From: Desulfovibrionaceae bacterium
GTDB taxonomy: Bacteria > Desulfobacterota > Desulfovibrionia > Desulfovibrionales > Desulfovibrionaceae
Reading direction: 5' to 3'
NCBI GenBank assembly: GCA_015709205.1
Contig: JACCQO010000001.1
Span: 62,001 to 126,000, forward strand
Length of the DNA: 64,000 bases
Shown: in pieces, positions 30,617 to 39,860 of the stretch
Numbering within the stretch: the first letter of the stretch is position 1
Layout: every line of letters starts with the position of its first letter
The notes under the pieces: generated by a model
Seen by the model: the letters and a program-made list of their open reading frames with translations, nothing else
Database searches by the model: none
Told to the model about the DNA's origin: nothing
Position numbers and translations under genes: made by a program

Positions 30617-33019
30617 ATGACCAACAGAATGCCCTTTTTTCTCAAGCTGGCCCTTTCCATCGGCGGCTTGGTGGTCTTCTGCATTCTGGTTCTGCTGGCC
30701 ATCAACCTCTGGCAGGTCACGTCCGAACTGACCACAGTGGGGCGGCGCACGATCAAGGCCAGCTGCATCGCGCTGCACGACTCCATCGCCGTGCAGCGCA
30801 GCATGGCCGAACGCACCAACAAGGCGGCCCTGAACTACCTGGAGAAGATCGGCCTGCCGGGTTCGGTGCTTCTGGCGGCCAGGTTCGTGGACGACATCGA
30901 GATCACCGACGGCAGCGGCAAAACCAAAACCGTGGCCGTACCCCGCCTTTACAGCGGCACCGTGCGCATGGGCGACAAGGCCCTGGCCGACGAGGTCGTG
31001 GCCCGCTTCGGCGGGTTCGCCATCGTGTATCAGAACATTGACGGCGACCTGGTGCCCGTGACCGAGGCCCCCGAGGTCCTGGCCGCGGACGGCAAGGCCC
31101 GCTTCTACATCCCCGGAGGATCCGAACGCGCCGCGCGCATGGCCAGCGCGGACGGCAAGCTGCACCTGGAGAAGATCGCCGGGGCCATGCAGCTCGTGGC
31201 CTACCATCCCTTCAAGCGCATGGGCTCCGACGAACTGGCCGGCGTGCTCGTGGTCGGCCGTCCCCTGGTCAGCGAGGACATCGCCGCGCTCATCGCCCAC
31301 GCGAACATCGAGGAACAGGGCTTCACCCTGCTCCTGGACGCGGACGGCAACCTGCTCAACAGCTCCGACGGTGCGGCGGTGGGGGCCGGCAACCCCGAAC
31401 TGCTCCGGCGCATGGCCAACGAAGACAGCAACTTCCTTACCTTCGAAGAGGGCGGGAAGAACTATTCCGTCTACGTCATGCAGTTCGGCCCCTGGAACTG
31501 GCGCGTGGTCGTGGGCATGACCAAGGAGAACATGCTCCAGCATGCGGACGTGCGCTTCCTGCAGTCCAACCTGCTGGCCGGGCTCGCCCTGCTGCTGGGC
31601 GCGGCGCTGGCCATCTTCGGCATCATGCGCTTCTCCACCAAGCCCATCCGCGGCATCCACGGCTTTGCCGACGCCGTGGCCAAGGGCGATTACAACGCCG
31701 GACTCTCCTACCCCGCCAAGGACATCATCGGCGACACCATCCAGGCCGTGCAGGCCATGGTGCGCGACCTCAAGAGCAAACTGGGCTTCTCCAACGGATT
31801 GCTCTCCGGCCTGACCCTGGCCTGCGTGGTCGTGGACACGGACAGCCGCGTGACCTTCGTCAACCGCCGCTTCCTGGACCTCTTCGAGGTCTCCGGCGAG
31901 CCGCAGCGCCACGAGGGCGAGCCCTGCTCCTCGCTGCTGCGCATGGCCGAGGCCGTGGAGGGGCTGCAGAACTGCGTGCGCGAGCGCAAGCCCATGCAGA
32001 ACCTGGACGTGGCCGTGCACCTGAATTCGGGCCGCGAACTGAGCATCCGCTTCGACGCCGCACCGCTCTTCGACCTGGACGGCAACCTCATCGGGGCCTT
32101 CGCCCTGTTCACGGACCTGACCGAGGCCCGCGAGCGCCAGCGCCAGATCGAGGCCAAGAACCAGGCCATCGAGACCGGCGCGGAAAAGGCCCGCGAGGTG
32201 GGCCAGGAGGTCATCCAGGCCTCGCAGGAACTCTCCGACAACATCGACCGCGCCACCCAGGGCGCGCAGCAGCAGCGCAACCGCGCCGCCGAGACCGCCG
32301 TGGCCATGGAACAGATGGACGCCACGGTGCAGGAGGTCGCGCGCAACGCCTCGGACCTCTCGGCCACGGCCGACGCCTCCGTGGCCAAGGCCCGCGAGGG
32401 CGAGGCCGCGGTGCACTCCCTGGTGCAGACCATCGAGGACATCATGAGCCGCACCAACCGGCTCAGCGAGGACATGGAGCAACTCGGCGGCCAGGCCGAG
32501 GGCATCGGCAAGATCATCCACGTGATCAACGACATCGCGGACCAGACCAACCTGCTGGCGCTCAACGCGGCCATCGAGGCGGCGCGCGCGGGCGAGGCGG
32601 GCCGCGGCTTCGCCGTGGTCGCGGACGAGGTGCGCAAGCTGGCCGAGAAGACCATGGCCGCCACCGGCGAGGTGGACTCCTTCATCCGCACCATCCTGGG
32701 CAGCATCCAGCACGGCGTGGCCGGAACCCGCGAGGCCGTGGAGTCGGTGCGCCGCTCCTCGGAGCTGGCCTCGCGCTCGGGCGCGACCCTGGCCGAGATC
32801 GTGGCCATGTTCGAGGAGACCTCGCAGCAGGTGCGCTCCATCGCCACCGCCGCCGAGGAACAGGCCGCCTCCAGCCGCGAGATCGGCCGGGCCACGGAAG
32901 AGGTCCAGAACATCGCCCTGGACACGGCCGAGCTGATGAGCGCCTCGGGCGAGGCCCTGGAGCGCATGTCCAAGACCATCACCCAGCTCACGGACGTCAT
33001 CGAGGCGCTGCGCGCCTAG
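30617..33019 (+). CDS. Methyl-accepting chemotaxis protein with Cache and PAS domains
   Basis: The protein has 800 residues. A first membrane helix (about 8-32) is followed by a Cache-type periplasmic domain to about 305, then a second helix (about 318-340) and HAMP. A cytoplasmic PAS domain (about 390-510) leads into the signalling hairpin with its conserved tip ([20 protein letters not shown]). There is no CheR-docking pentapeptide at the C-terminus. It sits 70 bp after flxA on the same strand, so it may be expressed with the pathway and guide cells toward its substrate or acceptor. The ligand is unknown. Confidence 0.92.
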   Translation: MTNRMPFFLKLALSIGGLVVFCILVLLAINLWQVTSELTTVGRRTIKASCIALHDSIAVQRSMAERTNKAALNYLEKIGLPGSVLLAARFVDDIEITDGSGKTKTVAVPRLYSGTVRMGDKALADEVVARFGGFAIVYQNIDGDLVPVTEAPEVLAADGKARFYIPGGSERAARMASADGKLHLEKIAGAMQLVAYHPFKRMGSDELAGVLVVGRPLVSEDIAALIAHANIEEQGFTLLLDADGNLLNSSDGAAVGAGNPELLRRMANEDSNFLTFEEGGKNYSVYVMQFGPWNWRVVVGMTKENMLQHADVRFLQSNLLAGLALLLGAALAIFGIMRFSTKPIRGIHGFADAVAKGDYNAGLSYPAKDIIGDTIQAVQAMVRDLKSKLGFSNGLLSGLTLACVVVDTDSRVTFVNRRFLDLFEVSGEPQRHEGEPCSSLLRMAEAVEGLQNCVRERKPMQNLDVAVHLNSGRELSIRFDAAPLFDLDGNLIGAFALFTDLTEARERQRQIEAKNQAIETGAEKAREVGQEVIQASQELSDNIDRATQGAQQQRNRAAETAVAMEQMDATVQEVARNASDLSATADASVAKAREGEAAVHSLVQTIEDIMSRTNRLSEDMEQLGGQAEGIGKIIHVINDIADQTNLLALNAAIEAARAGEAGRGFAVVADEVRKLAEKTMAATGEVDSFIRTILGSIQHGVAGTREAVESVRRSSELASRSGATLAEIVAMFEETSQQVRSIATAAEEQAASSREIGRATEEVQNIALDTAELMSASGEALERMSKTITQLTDVIEALRA

Positions 33020-33055
33020 GCGGAAAACGGAACCCACGAACCAACGGGAGAAGCG

Positions 33056-33757
33056 ATGGAGAAGCGTGTCTGCGTCACCGGCGGCAACAAGGGCATCGGC
33101 CTGGAGATCACCCGGCTCTTCCTGGCCTCGGGCTGCGAAGTGGCCGTGGTGGCCCGGGACTTCGCCGCCTTTCCCCTGGCCGACGAGCCCGGGGTGGCGA
33201 CGCTGCCCTTCGACCTGACCGACGTGGAGGCCATCCCCGGGCTCGTGGAACGCATGGGCCCGGTGGACGTCCTGGTGAACAACGCCGGGGTGATGTTCTC
33301 CCTGCCCTATGACGCCTACCCCGAAGACAAGGTGCGGCGGATGCTGCGCATCAACCTGGAGGCCCCGGTGGCCCTGATCCGCGAATGCTCCCGCGCCATG
33401 CTGGAAAAGGGCGCGGGCCGGATCGTGAACGTGGCCTCGGTGGCCGGGCACACCGGGCACCCGGACGTCTGGTACGGCGTGGCCAAGGCCGGGCTCATCA
33501 ACCTGACCAAGAGCTTCGCCCAGGTTCTGGGCCCCGGGGGCGTGGTGGTCAACGCCGTGGCCCCGAGCCCCACGGAGACGGACATGCTCGCGACCATCCC
33601 GGAGGCGCGGCGCGAGGCCTTCCTCAAGCGCGTCATCCTGGGCCGCTTCGCCCGGCCCGAGGAGGTGGCGCGCACCGTGCACTGGCTCGGCACGGACAGC
33701 CCCGAGTACATCAACGGCGTGTGCATCGACCTGAACAACGGCTCGCTGCCGCGCTGA
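33056..33757 (+). CDS. Short-chain dehydrogenase/reductase
   Basis: The protein has 233 residues. It is a classical SDR with Rossmann motif TGGNKGIG near the N-terminus, NNAG at about 78-81, and the catalytic Ser, Tyr and Lys in VASVAGHTGHPDVWYGVAKAG. The C-terminus keeps the usual cap. It is the last gene before the operon terminator, 36 bp after the chemoreceptor. Candidate roles include reduction of sulfoacetaldehyde to isethionate or of acetaldehyde to ethanol for redox balance. Neither can be read from the sequence. It is shorter than most SDRs (about 250). Confidence 0.8.
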   Translation: MEKRVCVTGGNKGIGLEITRLFLASGCEVAVVARDFAAFPLADEPGVATLPFDLTDVEAIPGLVERMGPVDVLVNNAGVMFSLPYDAYPEDKVRRMLRINLEAPVALIRECSRAMLEKGAGRIVNVASVAGHTGHPDVWYGVAKAGLINLTKSFAQVLGPGGVVVNAVAPSPTETDMLATIPEARREAFLKRVILGRFARPEEVARTVHWLGTDSPEYINGVCIDLNNGSLPR

Positions 33758-33768
33758 CGCCCCCCCCC

Positions 33769-33824
33769 GAACCGCATAAAAAAACGGGGCCCGCATCTGC
33801 GGGCCCCGTTTTTTTATGCGGTTC
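33769..33824. terminator. Bidirectional terminator: 56-bp palindrome with 27-bp perfect arms
   Basis: The arms run 33769-33795 and 33798-33824 with a 2-nt TC centre. Each includes a seven-base A or T tract flanking a GC stem (ACGGGGCCCGCA), so both strands show stem plus T-run. It separates the convergent SDR and sigma-54 activator genes, and ends 3 bp from the activator stop codon. Confidence 0.95.
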
Positions 33825-33827
33825 TGC

Positions 33828-35246
33828 TCACTTGGCCTTGTGCGCGGCCTTGAGCTTGCGGAACAGCGTGCCCCGGTCCACCTGGAGGACCTCGGCCGCC
33901 TTGGACGCGGTGCCGTAGATGGCCAGAGTCTCGTTGATGATCTCCAGCTCCATGTCGCGGACCATCTCCTTCAGGGAGCGTTTGCCGATATTGAAGGCCT
34001 GCATGACGTGCGCAATATCGTGGTACTCGCCGTTCTTGGCGATGGCCTGCGGCAGGTCGGACGAAGTGATCAGGTCCTTCGTGCACATGACGACGATGCT
34101 GTGAATGGTATTTTCCATTTCCCGGACGTTTCCAGGCCAGTCGTAATGGAAAATAGCGTTCTCAGCGTCGTTGGACATCATGATGTTCTTGTTGTACTTG
34201 TTGTTGAACCGGTAGAGAAAAACGCGCGCCAGGGGCAGGATGTCGTCGCGCCGCTCGCGCAGGGGCAGGATCTGCAGCACGGCAACCTTGAGCCTGTAGA
34301 AGAGGTCGCTGCGGAAGGTACCGTCCAGCACCTCCTGCTCCAGGTTCCGGTTCGTGGCGGCCACGATGCGCACGTTCACGGGCGTGACCTTGGTGGAGCC
34401 CAGGCGGATGATCTCCTGGTCCTGGATGGCGCGCAGCAGCTTGGTCTGCATGACCAGGGACAGCTCGCCGATCTCGTCCAGGAACAGGGTGCCGTTGTTG
34501 GCCTTCTCGAAAAAGCCTTCCTTGCCCTTGGTATGCGCGCCGGAAAACGCGCCCGGCGCGTAGCCGAACAGTTCCGACTCCACCAGGCTCTCGGGAATGG
34601 CCGTACAGTCCACCTTGAGAAACGGCAGGGACGCGCGCTGGCTTTTCTTGTGGATCTTGCGGGCCACGATGTCCTTGCCCACGCCGGTCTCGCCGAGAAT
34701 CAGCACGGCGGCGTCCGTGGGCGCGATGTTCTCCAGGGATGCCAAAAGATTGAGCGATGCCTCGCTGACCGCGACCATGCCGTCGTCCTGAAACACGCTC
34801 TCGGGATTGAAGTTGGCCACCTGGCGCTGGTAGGAGTCGATGAGCGTGCGCTGGGTGGCGATCTCGCGCTTGAGCCGGGCAAAGGCCGTGATGTCGCGCA
34901 CAAAGGTGACGACCAGTTCCACCTTGCCCCTGTCGTCCAGCACGGGATAGCCGTGCAGGACCACGGTGCGGCCGCGCACCTCCTGCACCGAGGTGGTGGT
35001 GGAGCCCGAGGCCACGACCTGGGGATTGACGATGGTCGTGAAAAAGCCGTTGGCCACCAGCTCGTGCACGCTCTTGCCCACGAGCTCGGCCGCGTCCACG
35101 CCCACGAGTTTCTCGTAGGCCGCGTTCACGTAGAGGGTGCGGCCCTCGGTGTCGGAAATGTAGACGCCGTCCTGGAGAATATCGAGGATATCGTTGAAGT
35201 GGCGCAGCAAGGATTCATAGCCTTGGGGATTATTGTCATCAACCAT
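33828..35246 (-). CDS. Sigma-54-dependent transcriptional activator with PAS domain
   Basis: The protein has 472 residues. An N-terminal PAS domain (about 12-125; ILQDGVYISDTEGRTLYVNAA) is the likely ligand sensor. The AAA+ domain (about 155-395) has Walker A GETGVGKD, the sigma-54 contact loop as GAFSGA in place of GAFTGA, and Walker B LFLDEIGE. A Fis-type helix-turn-helix ends the protein (GTASKAAEVLQVDRGTLFRKLKAA). No receiver domain is present, so it responds to a small molecule and does not depend on a phosphorelay. It is the closest candidate activator of the two sigma-54 promoters of the isl/TRAP operons. Confidence 0.92.
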   Translation of the reverse strand: MVDDNNPQGYESLLRHFNDILDILQDGVYISDTEGRTLYVNAAYEKLVGVDAAELVGKSVHELVANGFFTTIVNPQVVASGSTTTSVQEVRGRTVVLHGYPVLDDRGKVELVVTFVRDITAFARLKREIATQRTLIDSYQRQVANFNPESVFQDDGMVAVSEASLNLLASLENIAPTDAAVLILGETGVGKDIVARKIHKKSQRASLPFLKVDCTAIPESLVESELFGYAPGAFSGAHTKGKEGFFEKANNGTLFLDEIGELSLVMQTKLLRAIQDQEIIRLGSTKVTPVNVRIVAATNRNLEQEVLDGTFRSDLFYRLKVAVLQILPLRERRDDILPLARVFLYRFNNKYNKNIMMSNDAENAIFHYDWPGNVREMENTIHSIVVMCTKDLITSSDLPQAIAKNGEYHDIAHVMQAFNIGKRSLKEMVRDMELEIINETLAIYGTASKAAEVLQVDRGTLFRKLKAAHKAK

Positions 35247-35582
35247 CTCATCCCTCTCTTGGTGCTCTGCGTCGACCGCCGGGCCCGACGCGGCCCTCCC
35301 GGAGGGCCGTGAAACGGACAGGACGCCCTATTGCCGCAGTATTTCTACGGATTACCACAAGTCATACTGCAGCAAAAAACGCGCCAGAGGGCCCTGCTGC
35401 AAAAAAACCTTCAAAAACGACGCGCGGATCGGTCCGGAGGCGAACTTTTGGCAAAGTCCTTGCTGCGCCTTGGATGCCCCTGACGGGGCGACCGGACCTC
35501 TCCCGCGCCGCGGGAGCGGCCGACGACCGCAACCCCAACGTTCTCCCCGGAGGAGTACCGGCACGCGCCGGACAACCACGCC
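35247..35582. other. Intergenic between activator gene and EamA gene, 336 bp
   Basis: No gene. It contains a -24/-12-like element for the activator (35372-35386) and A-rich stretches (35374-35420). No clear promoter was found for the plus-strand transporter. Confidence 0.55.
35372..35386 (-). promoter_or_regulatory. Candidate sigma-54 promoter of the activator gene
   Basis: The minus strand reads TGGCGCGTTTTTTGC, one mismatch from TGGCAC-N5-TTGC with correct spacing. If used, it lies about 125 bp upstream of the activator start and implies sigma-54-dependent autoregulation. Confidence 0.55.
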
Positions 35583-36500
35583 ATGCTCGCACGATTCCTC
35601 ACCCTCCTCTCGCGCCACCCCCTGTCCAGCGTCGTGGCGGGTTCGCTGATGATCAGCTTTTCCGCCGTATTTGTGAAGCTGGTCTCGGTCAGCCCGGATA
35701 CCGCGGCCTTCTACCGCGTCTTCTTCGGCGGGGCCGGGCTGCTCGGGCTCTCCCTGTGCCTGCGCGAACGCCAGCGCTTCCCGCTCAGGGCCGTGCTCCT
35801 GCTCGTGGCCGCGGCCCTGAGCCTGGGGCTGGACCTGACAACCTGGCACCGCTCCATCGCCCTGGTGGGCCCGGGGTTGGCGACCATCTGCATCAACTTC
35901 CAGGTCTTTCTGGTGGCCCTGTGGGGCTGCGCGGTGCACAAGGAGCCCCTGCGCCTACGCGTGCTCGTGGCCATGCCCATGGCCCTGCTCGGCCTCTGGC
36001 TGCTGGTGGGCGTGGACACGGCCGGCGGCCCGCCGAGCCTGCCCGGCGTGCTCCTGGGCCTGGTGGCCGCCGCGGCCTTCGCGGCCTACATCCTGTGCAT
36101 CCGCGCCTCCCAGTCCATGGCCGACCGGCTCGAACCCATGAGCAACATGGCCGTGGCCTCGCTGGCCACGGCGGCGCTGCTCGGCGCGGCCTGCGGGGCG
36201 CGCGGCGTCTCCCTGGCCATTCCGGACCTGGAGAACGGCGCCTGGCTCCTGGCCTACGGCCTGGTTTCCCAGGGCGCGGGCTGGCTGATGATCTCCCAGG
36301 GGCTGCCGCGGCTGCCCGCCTCGGTGGGCGGCGTGACCATCCTGATCATGCCAACCTTTTCCTTCATCTGGGACATCCTCTTCTTCGCCCGGCCCACAGG
36401 GTTGCTCGGCATCGTGGGCGCGGTCCTGGCCATCGGGGCCATCTGGCTGGGCGTCTCCGGCCCGGGGGCCCAGGCGCAGCCGGACGCCCAAGCCGAGTAG
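35583..36500 (+). CDS. EamA/DMT-family membrane transporter
   Basis: The protein has 305 residues and about ten predicted membrane helices in two EamA repeats (about 15-140 and 155-290). ISFSAVFVKL at the start, the conserved TWHRSIALVGPGLATI segment, and VTILIMPTFSFIWDILFF in repeat 2 fit the drug/metabolite exporter family. The substrate is unknown. EamA proteins often export amino acids or sulfur metabolites. It is monocistronic, convergent with the efflux operon and separated from it by a palindromic terminator. Confidence 0.85.
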   Translation: MLARFLTLLSRHPLSSVVAGSLMISFSAVFVKLVSVSPDTAAFYRVFFGGAGLLGLSLCLRERQRFPLRAVLLLVAAALSLGLDLTTWHRSIALVGPGLATICINFQVFLVALWGCAVHKEPLRLRVLVAMPMALLGLWLLVGVDTAGGPPSLPGVLLGLVAAAAFAAYILCIRASQSMADRLEPMSNMAVASLATAALLGAACGARGVSLAIPDLENGAWLLAYGLVSQGAGWLMISQGLPRLPASVGGVTILIMPTFSFIWDILFFARPTGLLGIVGAVLAIGAIWLGVSGPGAQAQPDAQAE

Positions 36501-36540
36501 AAGGCGCCCGGCGGGGCCTGCGGCCCCGCCGGAACACGCG

Positions 36541-36585
36541 GCAACGAGAAAGGCCCGGAGCGTACGCTCCGGGCCTTTTGGTTGC
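36541..36585. terminator. Bidirectional terminator between EamA gene and RND operon
   Basis: A 30-bp perfect palindrome (36549-36578, arms AAAGGCCCGGAGCGT). It is extended by outer GCAAC/GTTGC pairing, with T4 on the plus strand and T-rich sequence on the minus strand. It serves convergent genes. Confidence 0.85.
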
Positions 36586-36623
36586 AAGCTCGCCGCGGGG
36601 CGCGCCGCGGCCGTCCCACGGAA

Positions 36624-39600
36624 TCACGGCCGCGTCCGGCCGTCTCCTCCCCCGTCCGTCGGTCCTTCGGGGGCCACGGCCCCGCCGGGGCCGCCGTTGG
36701 CGATGGACAGGTCCAGTTCCTTGGGAATCTCCCCGACCTTCTTGCCCTTGAACAGGCGCGAAACGAGCACGAAGAACAAGGGGATGAAGATGAGGTCGAT
36801 GAAGGTGGCCGAGAGCATGCCGCCGCACACGGCCGTGCCGATGGCGTTCATGGCCCCGGCGCCAGCGCCCGTTGCGATGGCCAGCGGGAGCACGCCGAAG
36901 AAGAACGCCAGCGAGGTCATCATGACCGGCCGGAACCGGGTCTTGACCGCGCCCAGGGTGGAATCGACCAGTCCCTGGCCCAGGGCCATGCGCTCCTTGA
37001 TGAACTGGATGATCAGGATGGCGTTCTTGGTGGACAGGCCCAGGGTCGTGAGGAAGCCGATCTGGAAGTACACGTCGTTGGGCATGCCGCGCAACGACGT
37101 GGCCACGATGGCCCCGAACACGCCCAGGGGCAGCATGAGCAGGTTGACGAAGGGGATGGTCCAGCTCTCGTACAGGGCCGCCACGCACAGGAAGATCACG
37201 AAGATCGAGAAGGCGTAGAGGAGCGGCCCCTGCTTGGTGGCCATGCGCTCCTGGTAGGACAGGCCGGTCCAGTCGTAGCCGATGCCCTGGGGGAGCTTGG
37301 ACGCCAACTCCTCCATGACGGCCATGGCCTCGCCGGTGCTGTGCCCGGGCGCGGGTTCGCCCCAGATGTTCACGGCGGGGAAGGCGTTGTAGCGCTCCAG
37401 CCGGGGCGACCCGGTGGTCCACCGCCCCGAGGCCAGGGCCGAGAACGGAACCATCTTGCCGTCCTCGTTGCGCACGTAGAGCCGTTCCAGGTCGCTCGGG
37501 GTCATGCGGAAGGGGGCGTCCGCCTGGGCGTAGACCTTCTTCACGCGCCCGGCCTGGATGAAGTCGTTGACGTAGGTGCTGCCGTAGGCCACGGACAGCG
37601 TGTTGTGGATGGAGGTGATCGGCACCCCAAGGGCGCCCGCCTTCTCCCAGTCCACGTCGATGTGGTACTCGGCCACGTCCTCCATGCCGCGCGGCCGCAC
37701 CCGGATCAGCCGGGAATCCTGCATGGCCATCCCCAGAAGCCGGTTGCGCGCGTCCATGAGCTGCTGGTGGCCCAGACCGCCCATGTCCTGGAGCTCGAAG
37801 TCGAAGCCGCTGGCCATGCCCAGTTCGACGACCGGCGGCGGCGGAAAGGCGTAGACCCGCGCGCCCTTTATCTGCGAGAGGACGCGCATGGCCCGGCCCA
37901 CGATGGGCCCGACCTTGAGGTCAGGCCGTTCCCGCAGATCCCAGTCCTTGAGCTTGACGAACCCCAGGGCCGTGTTCTGCCCCTGCCCGCCGAAGCTCAC
38001 GCCCGAAACGTCCATGACCGACTCCACCGCGTCCTTCTCCTCGGTCAGGAAGTAGTCCCGGACCTGGGACATGATCGCCTGGGTCTGCTCCAGGGTCGAA
38101 CCCGACGGCAGGTTGGCCTGGACCATGAGCACGCCCTGGTCCTCGTCGGGAATGTAGGAGGTGGGCATGCGCACGAACAGCCAGCCCACCGCGACCAGGA
38201 GCAGTACGTAGATCACGAGGTAGCGGGTCTTCTTGGCGAAGGAGTGGCCGACCACGCGCACGTAGATGCGCCGCGAGCGGTAGAAGACGCGGTCGAAGGC
38301 CTGGAAGAACGGCCGCAGGAAGAAGACCGCGTTGACCGAGGGCTCGTGGCCCTTGGGCACGGGCTTGAGGAACGTGGCGCAGAGCACGGGCGTGAGGATC
38401 AAGGCCACGACCACGGACAGGAGCATGGCGGCGATGATCGTTACCGAGAACTGGCGGTAGAGCACGCCGGTGGAGCCCTCGAAGAACGCCATGGGCCCGA
38501 ACACCGCGGAGAGCACCAGGCCGATGCCGATCAGGGCGCTGGTGATCTCGCCCATGGACTTGGCCGTGGCCTCCTTGGGCGGCAAGCCCTCCTCGCTCAT
38601 GACGCGCTCCACGTTCTCCACCACGACGATGGCGTCGTCCACCAGGAGGCCGATGGCCAGGACCATGGCGAACATGGTCAGCATGTTGATGGAGAAGCCG
38701 AACGCGCCGAGCACGGCGAACGTGCCCAGGAGCACCACGGGCACCGCGATGGTCGGAATCAGCGTGGCCCGGATGTTGCCCATGAACACGTACATGATCA
38801 TGAAGACGAGGATGACGGCCTCGTAGAGGGTCTTGACCACCTCGTCGATGGCCACGACCGTGAAGGGCGTGGTGTCGTAGGGATAGATGACCTTGATCCC
38901 CGAAGGGAAGAAGGCGCTCATTTCCTTGAGCTTGTCCTTGACCGCCTGGGCCGTGTCCAGGGCGTTGGCCCCGGCGGCCTGGCGGATGGCCATGGCGGCC
39001 GAGGGCAGGCCGTTGTAGCGGCCGGTGATGTCGGAGCGCTCGGCGCCGAGTTCCGTGCGGCCGATGTCCCGGATGCGCACCGCGGAACCGTCCCGGTTGA
39101 TGCGCACGGGGATGTTGGCGAACTCCTCAGGGGTCTGCAGCAGGTGCTGGACGATGATCGAGAAGTTCATCCGCTGGCCCTTCACGGCCGGAGCGCCGCC
39201 GAGCTGGCCCGCCGAGACCTCCACGTTGTAGGAGGCCAGGGCCGTGGTCACGTCCTCCATGGTCAGGTTGTAGCTCGTGAGCCGGTCCGGGTTGAGCCAG
39301 ATGCGCATGGCGTACTGGGTGCCGAAGCTCTCGACCTCGCCCACGCCGGGCACGCGCGAGAGGATCTTCTCCAGGTTGGACTGGGCGAAGTCGCGCAGGT
39401 CCGTCCCGCTCATGCTCCCGTCCTCGGAAATCAGGCCGACCACGAGCAGGTAGTTGCGCGTGGACTTGCTGACCTTGACGCCGGAACGCTGCACCGTGTC
39501 GGGCAGGCTGGCCATGGCGAGCTGAAGCTTGTTCTGGACCTTGGACCAGGCGACGTCGGGGTCCGTACCCGGGGCGAAGGTCATCTCGATGCGCGAGGAG

Positions 39601-39860
39601 CCCGAGGAGGAGCTCGTGCCCGAGAGGTAGAGCATGTTGTCCAGGCCGGTCATCTTCTGTTCGATGACCTGGGTGACCGTGTTCTCCACGGTCTCGGCCG
39701 AGGCGCCCGGGAAGTAGGCGTCAATGGCGATGGAGGGCGGCGCGATGGGCGGATACTGCGAAATGGGCATCCGATGGATCGTCAGCAGCCCCGCCGCCAT
39801 GATGACGATGGCGATGACCCATGCGAACACGGGCCTGTCGAGGAAGAATCTGGAGAGCAT
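36624..39860 (-). CDS. RND efflux pump inner-membrane transporter (AcrB/HAE1 family)
   Basis: The protein has 1078 residues. MLSRFFLDRPVFAWVIAIVIMAAG and QYPPIAPPSI at the N-terminus are AcrB-like. The proton-relay Asp pair lies in LAIGLLVDDAIVVVENVERV, and FEGSTGVLYRQFSVTI is also typical. It is full length for the hydrophobe/amphiphile efflux class. Its ATG overlaps the stop of the adaptor gene. No outer-membrane TolC gene is in the window, so a shared channel is presumably used. The C-terminal tail is Gly-rich. Confidence 0.93.
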   Translation of the reverse strand: MLSRFFLDRPVFAWVIAIVIMAAGLLTIHRMPISQYPPIAPPSIAIDAYFPGASAETVENTVTQVIEQKMTGLDNMLYLSGTSSSSGSSRIEMTFAPGTDPDVAWSKVQNKLQLAMASLPDTVQRSGVKVSKSTRNYLLVVGLISEDGSMSGTDLRDFAQSNLEKILSRVPGVGEVESFGTQYAMRIWLNPDRLTSYNLTMEDVTTALASYNVEVSAGQLGGAPAVKGQRMNFSIIVQHLLQTPEEFANIPVRINRDGSAVRIRDIGRTELGAERSDITGRYNGLPSAAMAIRQAAGANALDTAQAVKDKLKEMSAFFPSGIKVIYPYDTTPFTVVAIDEVVKTLYEAVILVFMIMYVFMGNIRATLIPTIAVPVVLLGTFAVLGAFGFSINMLTMFAMVLAIGLLVDDAIVVVENVERVMSEEGLPPKEATAKSMGEITSALIGIGLVLSAVFGPMAFFEGSTGVLYRQFSVTIIAAMLLSVVVALILTPVLCATFLKPVPKGHEPSVNAVFFLRPFFQAFDRVFYRSRRIYVRVVGHSFAKKTRYLVIYVLLLVAVGWLFVRMPTSYIPDEDQGVLMVQANLPSGSTLEQTQAIMSQVRDYFLTEEKDAVESVMDVSGVSFGGQGQNTALGFVKLKDWDLRERPDLKVGPIVGRAMRVLSQIKGARVYAFPPPPVVELGMASGFDFELQDMGGLGHQQLMDARNRLLGMAMQDSRLIRVRPRGMEDVAEYHIDVDWEKAGALGVPITSIHNTLSVAYGSTYVNDFIQAGRVKKVYAQADAPFRMTPSDLERLYVRNEDGKMVPFSALASGRWTTGSPRLERYNAFPAVNIWGEPAPGHSTGEAMAVMEELASKLPQGIGYDWTGLSYQERMATKQGPLLYAFSIFVIFLCVAALYESWTIPFVNLLMLPLGVFGAIVATSLRGMPNDVYFQIGFLTTLGLSTKNAILIIQFIKERMALGQGLVDSTLGAVKTRFRPVMMTSLAFFFGVLPLAIATGAGAGAMNAIGTAVCGGMLSATFIDLIFIPLFFVLVSRLFKGKKVGEIPKELDLSIANGGPGGAVAPEGPTDGGGDGRTRP

